A stretch of 7,325 bases of DNA, taken from NCBI GenBank assembly GCA_905372265.1, contig CAJPOL010000087.1:1-7325 (forward strand), in the 5' to 3' direction. Below are positions 1-6,708 of this stretch, piece by piece. The position numbers and the translations under genes were made by a program. Numbering within the stretch: the stretch's first letter is position 1; every line of letters starts with the position of its first letter. Under the pieces are notes generated by a model, which ran no database searches, was not told the origin of the DNA, and was given only the letters and a program-made list of their open reading frames with translations. This DNA is from an uncultured Treponema sp. Lineage in GTDB: Bacteria; Spirochaetota; Spirochaetia; Treponematales; Treponemataceae.

Positions 1-111
1 CCCTAATGTCAAGAGGCGGGGGAATTTTGTTGCGGCAATTGTATGAGAGGAAGTAATCATCATATCCGCTAGCATCTGTTTATCTTGCTGTATGTGCCGT
101 CTGTAGAAATC

Positions 112-140
112 TTGCCTTATCCCGCTTTTTCTCATACAAT
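112..140 (+). promoter_or_regulatory. Candidate sigma-70 promoter for the lipoprotein gene
   Basis: TTGCCT (112-117, 4/6 to the -35 consensus) and TACAAT (135-140, 5/6 to the -10 consensus) are separated by exactly 17 bases. The predicted transcription start is near 147, giving a leader of about 16 nt that contains the AAGGAG ribosome binding site. It lies inside the open frame that begins at 85, which argues that translation starts at 163 instead. Found by eye only. Confidence 0.5.
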
Positions 141-151
141 AGGTGCATTAC

Positions 152-157
152 AAGGAG
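152..157 (+). promoter_or_regulatory. Ribosome binding site AAGGAG that fixes the start at 163
   Basis: AAGGAG sits 5 nt before the ATG at 163, and no comparable site precedes the in-frame ATG at 85. The 163 start also places a lysine/arginine-containing N-terminus directly before the hydrophobic stretch and lipobox cysteine, as expected of a lipoprotein signal peptide. Confidence 0.75.
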
Positions 158-162
158 TACCT

Positions 163-900
163 ATGAAAAACAGAGCTATTGGAATAATTGTTGCGGCGGT
201 GTTCAGCTTTACCGGTATGTTTACAGCCTGTAAGACAAGCCCGCAAACTGAAGACCCCGACTTTCTAGGAAACTATCCGCCTCAGTCATTGGGCGTAGCG
301 CATTTAAATATTGTCAAGCGTTATTCTTCCACGCTTATCCCGCGCAATATCAGTTTTGTATTCGATCCGAAAACGAATACCGTTAAATTTCATCACAAAC
401 TGATGGGGGATAATATTTGGGTCTACCTGTCAAAGGAGAATAGACAGCTGTTACGCGAAGGAATCGAACAGTATCTTGCCGCATTTAAGGCAAAAACGCT
501 CACTCAGGAAGGCTCAAAGAAAAAAGGCAGCTTTGGAAAAACCGATGTATTGGTAACATGGGGGCTTGCCGGTTCAGCCCATCAGGCCTATCCGACTCTG
601 CGCTTTGACTACCAGTTTATCACGCCTCAGCGTCCCTATTTTATCCTTGCAAATGCCACCGTTAAAGGAAGCGACGATGCAAATTGCCCTGCTATGCGGA
701 TTGCTATTTCACCGGCTCAATGTCAGGATATGCTCGGCATTATTGACGAACAAGCCCTCTCTGCGCTGATAGATGAATTAAGAGGCGATTACGATAAATT
801 CGATATTACCGAAAGCGGCACCGTTAAAGATATTGAAGACAATGCGCAAGAATCGGATGATCCGGCAAAAGAAGAAGAAATAGTATTTGATACCTTTTAA
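163..900 (+). CDS. Predicted lipoprotein of unknown family, acidic C-terminus
   Basis: The product is 245 aa. The N-terminus is a type II signal peptide: K2 and R4, a hydrophobic core (about 6-20) and the sequence F-T-A-C ending in Cys23, which would be lipidated. Phe at -3 is atypical for enterobacteria but accepted in the relaxed spirochaete lipobox. The mature part (about 40-210) mixes predicted strands and helices, has two further cysteines (C175, C187) and no catalytic motif I recognise. The last 30 or so residues are strongly acidic (E/D-rich from about 214), suggesting a disordered tail. The start at 163 is chosen over the in-frame ATG at 85 because of the ribosome binding site, promoter and signal peptide. 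The stop codon overlaps that of the convergent lnt gene by 4 bp. Function unknown; a periplasm-facing membrane-anchored protein is inferred. Confidence 0.8.
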   Translation: MKNRAIGIIVAAVFSFTGMFTACKTSPQTEDPDFLGNYPPQSLGVAHLNIVKRYSSTLIPRNISFVFDPKTNTVKFHHKLMGDNIWVYLSKENRQLLREGIEQYLAAFKAKTLTQEGSKKKGSFGKTDVLVTWGLAGSAHQAYPTLRFDYQFITPQRPYFILANATVKGSDDANCPAMRIAISPAQCQDMLGIIDEQALSALIDELRGDYDKFDITESGTVKDIEDNAQESDDPAKEEEIVFDTF

Positions 901-2633
901 AGGAAAGGGCAGCCGCTATGCCGGCGGCGCTCGTTTCCTGCATTTTTTCTAAACCACTGTTTTTTCCACCGGTGCTTTCTTTGCAGCAGATTCCGTTCAA
1001 AGGCGGCCAACCGCCGAAACGAATTGCTGTTGTAGACGGTAGTTGCGGGACAAAAAGAGGGATTTAGCCGGTAGAGCACTGCTGCCGTTATGCAGATCAT
1101 TAAGCACAAGAACGGCAGCCAATCCTGCCATTGCGCATACAGCGTCCGCTTGTACGGATAAATCGGAACCGTAACAACCGTACCGCAAGCGGTAAAAAGC
1201 GGCAAATCAGCTAAAACGTCTCCGATAGGGTCTATCACTGCGGTATATCCTCCATTGGTAGACCGCACAAGCGGTGTCCGTAACTCAAGCGCCCTAAAAT
1301 AGGCAACGGCAAAATGCTGATACTCTGCGCTTGCCGTCTTTGACCATGAATCATTGGTGAGGTTGAGCAGCAGATCGCTTTTTCTATTGTGCAATTGCGC
1401 GCAATGGGCAGGAAAAGCGTCTTCAAAGCAGATGGGCGCGGCAAAGTTAATATCCGTTCCATCTTTAACAGTGAGGCGCATTGTCTTATACTCTGTACCG
1501 GGCGCCCATCCTGAAGAATCAAGGCCGACAAGCGCTGTGAATACCTTTTGCACAATCGGAATGTCGATAAACGGAATGTATTCGGCAAAGCATATCAGCT
1601 TTATTTTTGAGTAAGTATCGCTGACAGAACCGTCGGGATTGATTAAAAACACCGCATTGGAATAGGCGTTTTCACCTGCATGATTAAGCAGCGAAGAGCC
1701 TGCAAGCAGCGGTATATCCATCCGCTGCAAAAAAGCGCTGAAAGATTCATCGGCAGGAAGCTGACGGTAATAATCTCTGAATTGATCGTAGCCGAATGCA
1801 AGACTTGCTTCGCTCCAAATAATGAGATCTGGCTTTTCAGGTGAGGCGCCGACAACGTTTTCGGTGAGCTTTTGAATGCCGCTTAAATTTTCAAAAAAAA
1901 CATCGGCATCCAATATCCACGGGTCGGTATTTTGCTGAATGAGCGCTAAGCGGACGGTTTTTTCAGGTGTTCTTTTTTCGTATAAGCGGAAAAATCCGTA
2001 TACATGCGCCGTAAAAAGAAGCGCTGCAGTGAACACAAGCGGCGCTTTCAGCGGATACCCTTGTGCTTTTGAAAAGCCCTCAGTCAGACCCGTTGCGGCA
2101 AGCAAGGACTCGCCTAACAGGGCTGCGGTAAGCGCTATCAGAAAGGTTATTCCCCATACGCCGGTAATATCGGCAATCTGAATCAACGGGCGCAGCGACA
2201 GACCGGTCATCGCAAGGCTCCCCCACGGATAGGCAAAAAAACCGCTCGCTTTAAACCATTCCCACACCGTCCACAAAGCGGCAAAGACAAATGGGCGCAG
2301 CCTGACCGGTAATTTCATACAATAATATATGCAGATTCCGAACGGGAGACCGAGAAAAAAATACGCAACGGTGGAGCCGCCAAGCGTGAAAACGGCGAAT
2401 GCCTGAAAATTGATAAGCCAAAAACTGGAAAATAGATGCACGAGTGATATAAAACCGCCGTACATACAGGCGGCGCGTCTGCGTGAAGGAACCGAACAAA
2501 AAGCCGTATATAAAGGGATCAGCGAGATTCCGCCTAAGAAAGCCGAACCCGAATGCAGCCATTCGTTGGGAATACCGAGCGCAAGCAGCCCTGCCGACAA
2601 AAAAACTGCAAAGAATGATATGATAATCGACAT
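897..2633 (-). CDS. lnt: Apolipoprotein N-acyltransferase
   Basis: Lnt moves an acyl chain from a phospholipid to the free amino group of the diacylated N-terminal cysteine of lipoproteins, the last maturation step, in the inner membrane. The 578-aa product has about seven hydrophobic segments in residues 1-215, a nitrilase-type (CN hydrolase) domain at about 226-490 and a final membrane segment at about 503-523. The catalytic triad is visible: E275 in IIWSEAS, K343 in YSKIKL and C402 in PICFED. E351 in FAEYIP and W239 match further residues important in E. coli Lnt. The ATG at 2633 is the only plausible start, since an in-frame stop lies 9 bp upstream and the next Met is residue 57; no ribosome binding site precedes it. 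A basic tail of about 55 residues after the last membrane segment makes it longer than E. coli Lnt (512 aa). Identification is secure. Confidence 0.95.
   Translation of the reverse strand: MSIIISFFAVFLSAGLLALGIPNEWLHSGSAFLGGISLIPLYTAFCSVPSRRRAACMYGGFISLVHLFSSFWLINFQAFAVFTLGGSTVAYFFLGLPFGICIYYCMKLPVRLRPFVFAALWTVWEWFKASGFFAYPWGSLAMTGLSLRPLIQIADITGVWGITFLIALTAALLGESLLAATGLTEGFSKAQGYPLKAPLVFTAALLFTAHVYGFFRLYEKRTPEKTVRLALIQQNTDPWILDADVFFENLSGIQKLTENVVGASPEKPDLIIWSEASLAFGYDQFRDYYRQLPADESFSAFLQRMDIPLLAGSSLLNHAGENAYSNAVFLINPDGSVSDTYSKIKLICFAEYIPFIDIPIVQKVFTALVGLDSSGWAPGTEYKTMRLTVKDGTDINFAAPICFEDAFPAHCAQLHNRKSDLLLNLTNDSWSKTASAEYQHFAVAYFRALELRTPLVRSTNGGYTAVIDPIGDVLADLPLFTACGTVVTVPIYPYKRTLYAQWQDWLPFLCLMICITAAVLYRLNPSFCPATTVYNSNSFRRLAAFERNLLQRKHRWKKQWFRKNAGNERRRHSGCPFL
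901..948 (+). terminator. Probable intrinsic terminator of the lipoprotein gene, inside lnt
   Basis: Directly after the lipoprotein stop codon, AGGAAA (901-906) pairs with TTTCCT (934-939). GCCGC (912-916) pairs inside it with GCGGC (924-928) around a 7-nt loop. A run of six T follows at 943-948, three bases after the stem. The middle of the stem is imperfect. On the reverse strand the hairpin has no T run of similar length after it, so it should act mainly on forward transcripts. The whole element lies within the 3' coding part of lnt. Confidence 0.45.
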
Positions 2634-2644
2634 AATTTTGTACT

Positions 2645-2674
2645 AATTTAAGCATTTTTATTGAATTGTTTCAA
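2645..2674 (-). promoter_or_regulatory. Candidate promoter for lnt, giving a very short leader
   Basis: Read on the reverse strand, TTGAAA (2674-2669, 5/6 to consensus) is followed after 18 bases by TAAATT (2650-2645, 4/6). The register one base over gives TTAAAT with a 17-base spacer. The predicted start is near 2638, only about 5 nt before the lnt ATG, which agrees with the absence of a ribosome binding site. The -10 match is weak. Confidence 0.4.
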
Positions 2675-2676
2675 TA
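2659..2676. promoter_or_regulatory. 18-bp perfect inverted repeat between divergent promoters
   Basis: TATTGAA-TTGT-TTCAATA has 7-bp perfect arms around a 4-bp centre. It spans both outward-facing -35 candidates (2661-2666 forward, 2669-2674 reverse). A regulator binding here could control lnt and the GHMP-TPR cluster together. Two facing -35 boxes already explain the inner TTGAA/TTCAA symmetry; only the outer TA/TA is extra, so an operator role is an inference. Confidence 0.35.
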
Positions 2677-2689
2677 TTACGGGTATGAT
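2661..2689 (+). promoter_or_regulatory. Candidate promoter for the GHMP kinase gene, possible leaderless transcript
   Basis: TTGAAT (2661-2666, 4/6) and TATGAT (2684-2689, 5/6) have an ideal 17-base spacer. Seven bases past the -10 box is 2696, the A of an in-frame ATG. If this promoter is used, the mRNA starts at or next to that ATG. The alternative TTG start at 2666 falls within the -35 box and could not then be translated. Confidence 0.5.
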
Positions 2690-2695
2690 AAGTAT

Positions 2696-3850
2696 ATGCA
2701 GAAAATTGTACCTTTTCATGTAGACGAATATGGAGATGAGCCTGAAATTACGGTAGCTGTTCCCGGGCGGTTTCATCTTTTAGGCGAACATACATGGTTT
2801 GCGCAAGGTAACACGCTCTCAATGGCGATAGATCACTATCTGTATCTTTGCGTATCAAAAAGGAAAGATTCAAATTATCGGTTTTTATCCCTTTCGCTCA
2901 AAGAAAGAAAGAAGATTCCCGCTGCCAATCTGCGGTACCGGAAAGAGGATCGGTGGGCAAATTCGATAAAGGCCGTTATTCTTTCATTTATGGATACGGG
3001 CGTGGAAATGTCAGGTCTAAATTTCACGATATTATCGGAAATACCGGCCGATGCAGGACTTGGCACGCCGAATGCCTTAAAAGTTGCAACCGCTATCGCA
3101 TTACGGAAAGTTTTCGCTCCTAAGCTGACAAAGATGGCGCTGGTGGATATTCTTGAGCATGCAAATGTTGAGCATTTGAAAACATATCCTCATCGAGCGG
3201 ATATATTGTGCGCGATGTATGCCAAAAGCGGACACTGCATCCGTACCGATCACCGGAAAAAAACGGCCGATTTATATCCGTTTCCTATCAGTAATTATCG
3301 CATTATTCTAACTGATTCGAGGATTCCGCGTATGCTGGCGCGCGAAGAGCTGAATAACCGTATTCAGGAATGCATGGAAGCCTATGAGCGGGTAAAAAAG
3401 ATGCCGGATATTCCGAATGATTTAGCGAAACTTGCCGAAGCGGATTTGGAAGAGCTTGCTATTCCGGAATCGATGCGGCGCCGGGTGCTCTATATTATCC
3501 GTGAATCCGTCAGTGTAGACGATGCGATTGCCGCTTTGCAGAAAAACGATTGGGTAGTCTTTTCGCGCATTGTAACGAGGTCTCAAGAAAATTTACGGGA
3601 TCGATTTGAAATTTCCTGTCCCGAACTCGACTGGCTGGTTAAACGGGTCATGGAATTTGTTGAGCCGGATACGAATGAGATTATTTGTTCACGGCTAACG
3701 GGCAGAGGCTTCGGCGGATGTACATACAGCATTTTACGGGCGGATGATGTGGAGCCCTATGTTGAAAAACTGAATGATTATGAACGTATTTTCGGGTTCA
3801 AACCTTTATACTATAATGTACAGCCTTCAGGCGGCGTTCGAATACTATGA
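2696..3850 (+). CDS. Diverged galactokinase-family GHMP protein
   Basis: The 384-aa product has the GHMP small-molecule kinase layout with galactokinase features. Counting from M1 at 2696: motif 1 is PGRFHLLGEHTWF (23-35), motif 2 is PADAGLGTPNALKVA (117-131), the catalytic Asp is probably D169 in PHRADI, and motif 3 is TGRGFGGC (335-342). A stretch around 204-226 (ILTDSR ... REELNNRIQEC) aligns with the galactokinase segment NSN.KR...SEYN.RR..C. Arg25, Glu31 and His32 of the sugar site are kept. The residue equal to the galactose-binding Asp of GEHTDY is Trp34, and the Tyr of SEYN is Leu219. The usual GLSSS phosphate loop is GLGTP. It is therefore probably not a galactokinase: another sugar or a lost kinase activity are both possible. 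TTG at 2666 would add 10 residues; I prefer ATG 2696 because of the promoter position. Neither has a ribosome binding site. The TPR gene follows after 15 bp. Confidence 0.8.
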   Translation: MQKIVPFHVDEYGDEPEITVAVPGRFHLLGEHTWFAQGNTLSMAIDHYLYLCVSKRKDSNYRFLSLSLKERKKIPAANLRYRKEDRWANSIKAVILSFMDTGVEMSGLNFTILSEIPADAGLGTPNALKVATAIALRKVFAPKLTKMALVDILEHANVEHLKTYPHRADILCAMYAKSGHCIRTDHRKKTADLYPFPISNYRIILTDSRIPRMLAREELNNRIQECMEAYERVKKMPDIPNDLAKLAEADLEELAIPESMRRRVLYIIRESVSVDDAIAALQKNDWVVFSRIVTRSQENLRDRFEISCPELDWLVKRVMEFVEPDTNEIICSRLTGRGFGGCTYSILRADDVEPYVEKLNDYERIFGFKPLYYNVQPSGGVRIL

Positions 3851-3865
3851 CGGAGGCATAATTGT

Positions 3866-4531
3866 ATGGATGCACTATTTAAAGAGGGAATTCAGCTGTA
3901 TCAGGATGGCAAATATGAACAGGCGCTTGAGACGTTTTTGAAAATCTCTTCAAGCAGCGATATTAATTTCGATTTAGCTTATTATATCGGACTGTGCTAT
4001 GCGAGTCTTGCTCAATATGATGATGCGCTTGTGTATTTAGAGCAGATTATTACCGCCGGAAGCGATATTGCCCGCATATATCAATGCCGGCTGATCCTTG
4101 CTTTTATCTACAGTAAGACCGGCAGAGGCCGTTTAGCGGAATTTGAACTTTCAAAATTACTGGATGCCGGATATGAATCCCCGCAAGTGTACACTGCAAT
4201 GGGGTATTTGGCGTACGAGCAGCATGATACGGAAAAAGCGCTCAGCTTATATGAGAAAGCGTTGGAGCTGGATCCCGATAACGCAACGGCGCTGAACGGG
4301 CTTGGGTATATTCTTGCCGATACCGAGAAGGATTTAACCCGTGCACTGGTACTGTGCAAACGGGCGCTAAACGCTCAGCCGGATAATGCGGCGTACATCG
4401 ATTCTCTTGCGTGGCTGTATTTCAAGATGGGCTTTGATACCGAAGCCCGTACGTATATTCAACGGGCGGCCGGTCATCTTCCCGATAATGAAATTATCGG
4501 TTATCATGCACGGATTATCGAGAACCGCTAA
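3866..4531 (+). CDS. Cytoplasmic TPR-repeat protein
   Basis: The 221-aa product is almost entirely tetratricopeptide repeats, helical hairpins that bind other proteins. Repeats run at about 2-33, 37-68, 71-104 (degenerate), 107-138, 141-173 and 175-208. The clearest is 107-138, with the pattern A-MGYLAYEQ-D-EKAL-YEKALELDPDN. No signal peptide or membrane segment is visible, so it should be cytoplasmic. The ATG at 3866 follows GGAGG (3852-3856) with 9-nt spacing. It lies 15 bp after the GHMP kinase gene with no terminator between, so the two are probably co-transcribed. A role as an assembly or adaptor protein is family-level knowledge; the partner cannot be read from the sequence. Confidence 0.88.
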   Translation: MDALFKEGIQLYQDGKYEQALETFLKISSSSDINFDLAYYIGLCYASLAQYDDALVYLEQIITAGSDIARIYQCRLILAFIYSKTGRGRLAEFELSKLLDAGYESPQVYTAMGYLAYEQHDTEKALSLYEKALELDPDNATALNGLGYILADTEKDLTRALVLCKRALNAQPDNAAYIDSLAWLYFKMGFDTEARTYIQRAAGHLPDNEIIGYHARIIENR

Positions 4532-4550
4532 AAACTAACCGAGTTTTTAG
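4528..4550 (+). other. Hairpin over the TPR gene stop codon
   Basis: CTAAAAACT (4528-4536) pairs perfectly with AGTTTTTAG (4542-4550) around a 5-nt loop. The stem contains the TAA stop (4529-4531) and is AT-rich with two or three G-C pairs, and no T run follows it. It might be a weak terminator, an mRNA-stabilising 3' structure or chance. The sequence to 4626 holds no gene, only this hairpin and a promoter candidate. Confidence 0.35.
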
Positions 4551-4577
4551 AAGCAGCCTTACACATAATGGATATGT

Positions 4578-4607
4578 TTGATAACTCCATTGTCGAACAG
4601 GTCTAAT
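4578..4607 (+). promoter_or_regulatory. Candidate promoter for the TPR-NHL-VWA gene
   Basis: TTGATA (4578-4583, 5/6) and TCTAAT (4602-4607, 5/6) are separated by 18 bases. The predicted start is near 4614, leaving about 13 nt of leader before ATG 4627 and only 4 nt before ATG 4618. It would give this gene and dnaX transcription independent of the GHMP-TPR pair. Confidence 0.4.
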
Positions 4608-4611
4608 CAAC

Positions 4612-4618
4612 GAGAGGA
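4612..4618 (+). promoter_or_regulatory. Ribosome binding site that favours the start at 4627
   Basis: GAGAGGA directly abuts the in-frame ATG at 4618, too close to serve it, but lies 8-9 nt before the in-frame ATG at 4627, which is normal spacing. I therefore place the start at 4627; the difference is three residues ahead of the signal peptide. Confidence 0.5.
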
Positions 4619-4626
4619 TGAACGTG

Positions 4627-6687
4627 ATGGTTACAAAAACGATTATGAAGAAAATCAGTATAGCGCTCATACTTGGAAGCGTCTGCGCCGCATTGCTTAC
4701 CGCTCAGGCGAATACGCTCCAGCCCCGTATGAGCTCCGCAGATAAAAGTCAAGGATTTGAAGAATTCCGCCGCGGTGTGCAGGCTTATTACCGCGGGACA
4801 TTCAACGAAGCCGTTTTACTTTTTGAAAAAGCATTGGCGCATATTCCGGAAAATCCGCTCATTTTGGATTGGCTCGGTCAGGCGTATTACCGCTCAGGTG
4901 TGGAAGGTGCAGCCCTTGAACAATGGGAAGCCGCCGCAGCGTCCGGCTACGGCGGTCAGCTTTTAAAAAATAAAATTGAGGTGGTCAGGGAACGCCGGAG
5001 CTCTCAGCTCGATTTTGCCGAATCCGTTCATTTTGTCGAAACGGCTGCGTTTGAAGCGAAACACGATGCAGGGCTCTTCTTTAAACAGCCCGTATCGGTT
5101 GCCGCTATGAAAGACGGCAGTTTCTGGGTTGTCGCTTACGGTTCCAATGAACTGGTACACTTTGACATTAACGGAATTGTTATTGAGCGGACTCACGGCC
5201 CGGTACAAGGACTTGACCGGCCCTTTGATGTTTTACCGCTTGAGAACGATAATTTACTGGTTTCCGAATTTGCCGCCGATCGGCTTTCACTGCTGACAAA
5301 AGATGGTGCGTTTATAAAATCGTTCGGAGCGAGCGGACGGGGCGAAGGACAGTGTATCGGCCCTCAATTTTTGGCAACCGACTCTTACGGTAACATCTTT
5401 GTAACCGATTTCGGCAATGCGCGTATCGTGGTATTTTCTCCCGATGGAGAAGGCCTTTTCAGCTTCGGGCAGCGCAGCGGAGTCTTTCCGGGATTTACCG
5501 CTCCGGCGGGCATTGCTATTTTGCATGACCTTGTGTACGCTGCCGATTCAGTGAAAGGCTGTATTTACGTATTCGATACGGCAGGCAATTATATCCGCAC
5601 GCTTTTACCGGAGGGTAGTATCGTGCAGGCTGAATCGATGCGGGTATGGAAAAACAATCTGCTGGTATCGTGTGCCAATAAAGTCTATTTGGTGGATATC
5701 AATTTGGCAAGTCTATACACCGTTGCCAGCTTAGGCAATGCACCCGCGCGTATTATGGCGGCAATCCCCGACGCCAACGGCAGCTTACTGTTAGCCGATT
5801 ATAAAAACGACAATATTCAAGTGTTCTCTCATATTAATGAATTAGCGGGAGGATTGTTCGTCCGGCTCGACCGCGTATACTCCGATAAATTTCCGAAAGT
5901 TACGGTAGAAGTGCGCGTTGAAAACCGCGCAGGGCAGCCTATCGTCGGCCTTACCGAAAAGAACTTTTTTCTCACTGAATCGAACCGTTTGGTTAATGAT
6001 TTTATGCTTGACGGTTCCGCTTATTTGAACACCGATTGCGATATTGCGCTTATTATTGAACGTTCACCGCAATCGGAAAAAGAATTTGAGCTGGTGCGCA
6101 CGGTGGTAAAAGAGATTGCCGAAGCGATGAAAGGAAAAGGCTCTATTTCCGTTATTTCCGCCTCGCAGATTCCCGTACTTGAAGGAAAGTTCTCCCCCGA
6201 AACCCTTGCCTCAAAACCGCTCAAGGTGAAGTCTTCATGGTCGCCGGTATGGAATTGCGATCTTGCAGTGCGGCTTGCAAGCGGAGAACTGATTAATGCA
6301 GCGCAAAAGCGGGCAGTGGTTTTCTTATCCTTTGATGAAATCAGCCCTGAAAGTTTTAAACAATATAGTTTAAACGATCTTGCATCATATATGACCAATA
6401 ACGGCATCAGATTCTATGCGGTTAATTTAAAACAGCGGGCGCTGCCTTCAGAACTGGCCTATTTATGCACCAAAACCGGCGGAATGCACTCGTATATCTA
6501 TGCCGAAAAAGGGCTTGCGCCGATTGTCGATGACTTGTTGAATAAACCGATCGGCATATATCGGCTCAGTTATACGTCCGTGCTCCCCACCGACTTCGGA
6601 CGGGCATATCTTCCGGCGGAAGTCGAGGTTAGGCTTTTGAACCGTTCGGGGCGCGATGAGATAGGCTATTTCGCCCCGCTGCAATAA
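4627..6687 (+). CDS. Exported TPR-NHL propeller-VWA-like protein
   Basis: The 686-aa product (counted from ATG 4627) starts with a signal peptide: K8-K9, a hydrophobic core at 10-25 and a type I site after AQA (residue 28). Two TPR units follow (about 43-108). Six NHL-type beta-propeller blades occupy about 152-417, with typical strings such as GNIFVTDFGNARIVVFSPDGE. A strand-rich linker (about 422-451) has the pattern ENRAGQPIVGLTEKNFFLTE, seen before VWA domains of the VWFA-related type. A VWA-like domain (about 472-640) ends the protein. Its metal site (DxSxS) is degenerate: E478, S480 and Q482 stand in those places, though D570 of the third motif remains. The protein is probably periplasmic or surface-associated and mediates protein contacts; its specific role is unknown. 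C20 is not a lipobox cysteine because Val precedes it. dnaX follows after 21 bp. Confidence 0.85.
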   Translation: MVTKTIMKKISIALILGSVCAALLTAQANTLQPRMSSADKSQGFEEFRRGVQAYYRGTFNEAVLLFEKALAHIPENPLILDWLGQAYYRSGVEGAALEQWEAAAASGYGGQLLKNKIEVVRERRSSQLDFAESVHFVETAAFEAKHDAGLFFKQPVSVAAMKDGSFWVVAYGSNELVHFDINGIVIERTHGPVQGLDRPFDVLPLENDNLLVSEFAADRLSLLTKDGAFIKSFGASGRGEGQCIGPQFLATDSYGNIFVTDFGNARIVVFSPDGEGLFSFGQRSGVFPGFTAPAGIAILHDLVYAADSVKGCIYVFDTAGNYIRTLLPEGSIVQAESMRVWKNNLLVSCANKVYLVDINLASLYTVASLGNAPARIMAAIPDANGSLLLADYKNDNIQVFSHINELAGGLFVRLDRVYSDKFPKVTVEVRVENRAGQPIVGLTEKNFFLTESNRLVNDFMLDGSAYLNTDCDIALIIERSPQSEKEFELVRTVVKEIAEAMKGKGSISVISASQIPVLEGKFSPETLASKPLKVKSSWSPVWNCDLAVRLASGELINAAQKRAVVFLSFDEISPESFKQYSLNDLASYMTNNGIRFYAVNLKQRALPSELAYLCTKTGGMHSYIYAEKGLAPIVDDLLNKPIGIYRLSYTSVLPTDFGRAYLPAEVEVRLLNRSGRDEIGYFAPLQ

Positions 6688-6708
6688 AACAGCTGAGGCA
6701 GAGGGTGC

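Noticed and set aside
1..63. Possible gene ends or starts at the left edge: a forward frame open to a TAA at 54-56, another to a TGA at 44-46, and a reverse frame from ATG 63 open to the edge.
   Set aside because: All are under 22 codons, with no recognisable sequence and no convincing ribosome binding site for the reverse start. The evidence cannot separate them.
85..162. N-terminal extension of the lipoprotein gene from ATG 85.
   Set aside because: It has no ribosome binding site, would bury the signal peptide 26 residues in, and overlaps the promoter candidate. ATG 163 is far better supported.
997..1188. A 63-codon reverse frame overlapping the lnt 3' end, considered as a sign of a frameshift in lnt.
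   Set aside because: Its sequence shows no continuation of the Lnt family, and the final Lnt membrane helix is intact in the main frame. A frameshift cannot be excluded without an alignment.
2251..2655. A 134-codon reverse frame starting at ATG 2655, just upstream of lnt.
   Set aside because: It overlaps the membrane segments of lnt in another frame and its translation resembles no family. It is a shadow of lnt.
4675..4690. Cys20 of the NHL-VWA protein as a lipobox cysteine.
   Set aside because: The residue before it is Val, which is not accepted at -1, and a good type I cleavage site (AQA) follows at residue 28.
6021..6407. A 128-codon reverse frame inside the NHL-VWA gene, and similar reverse frames at 6463-6825 and 6822-7188.
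   Set aside because: They lie opposite well-supported coding sequence (VWA-like domain and dnaX), with low-complexity translations and no ribosome binding sites.
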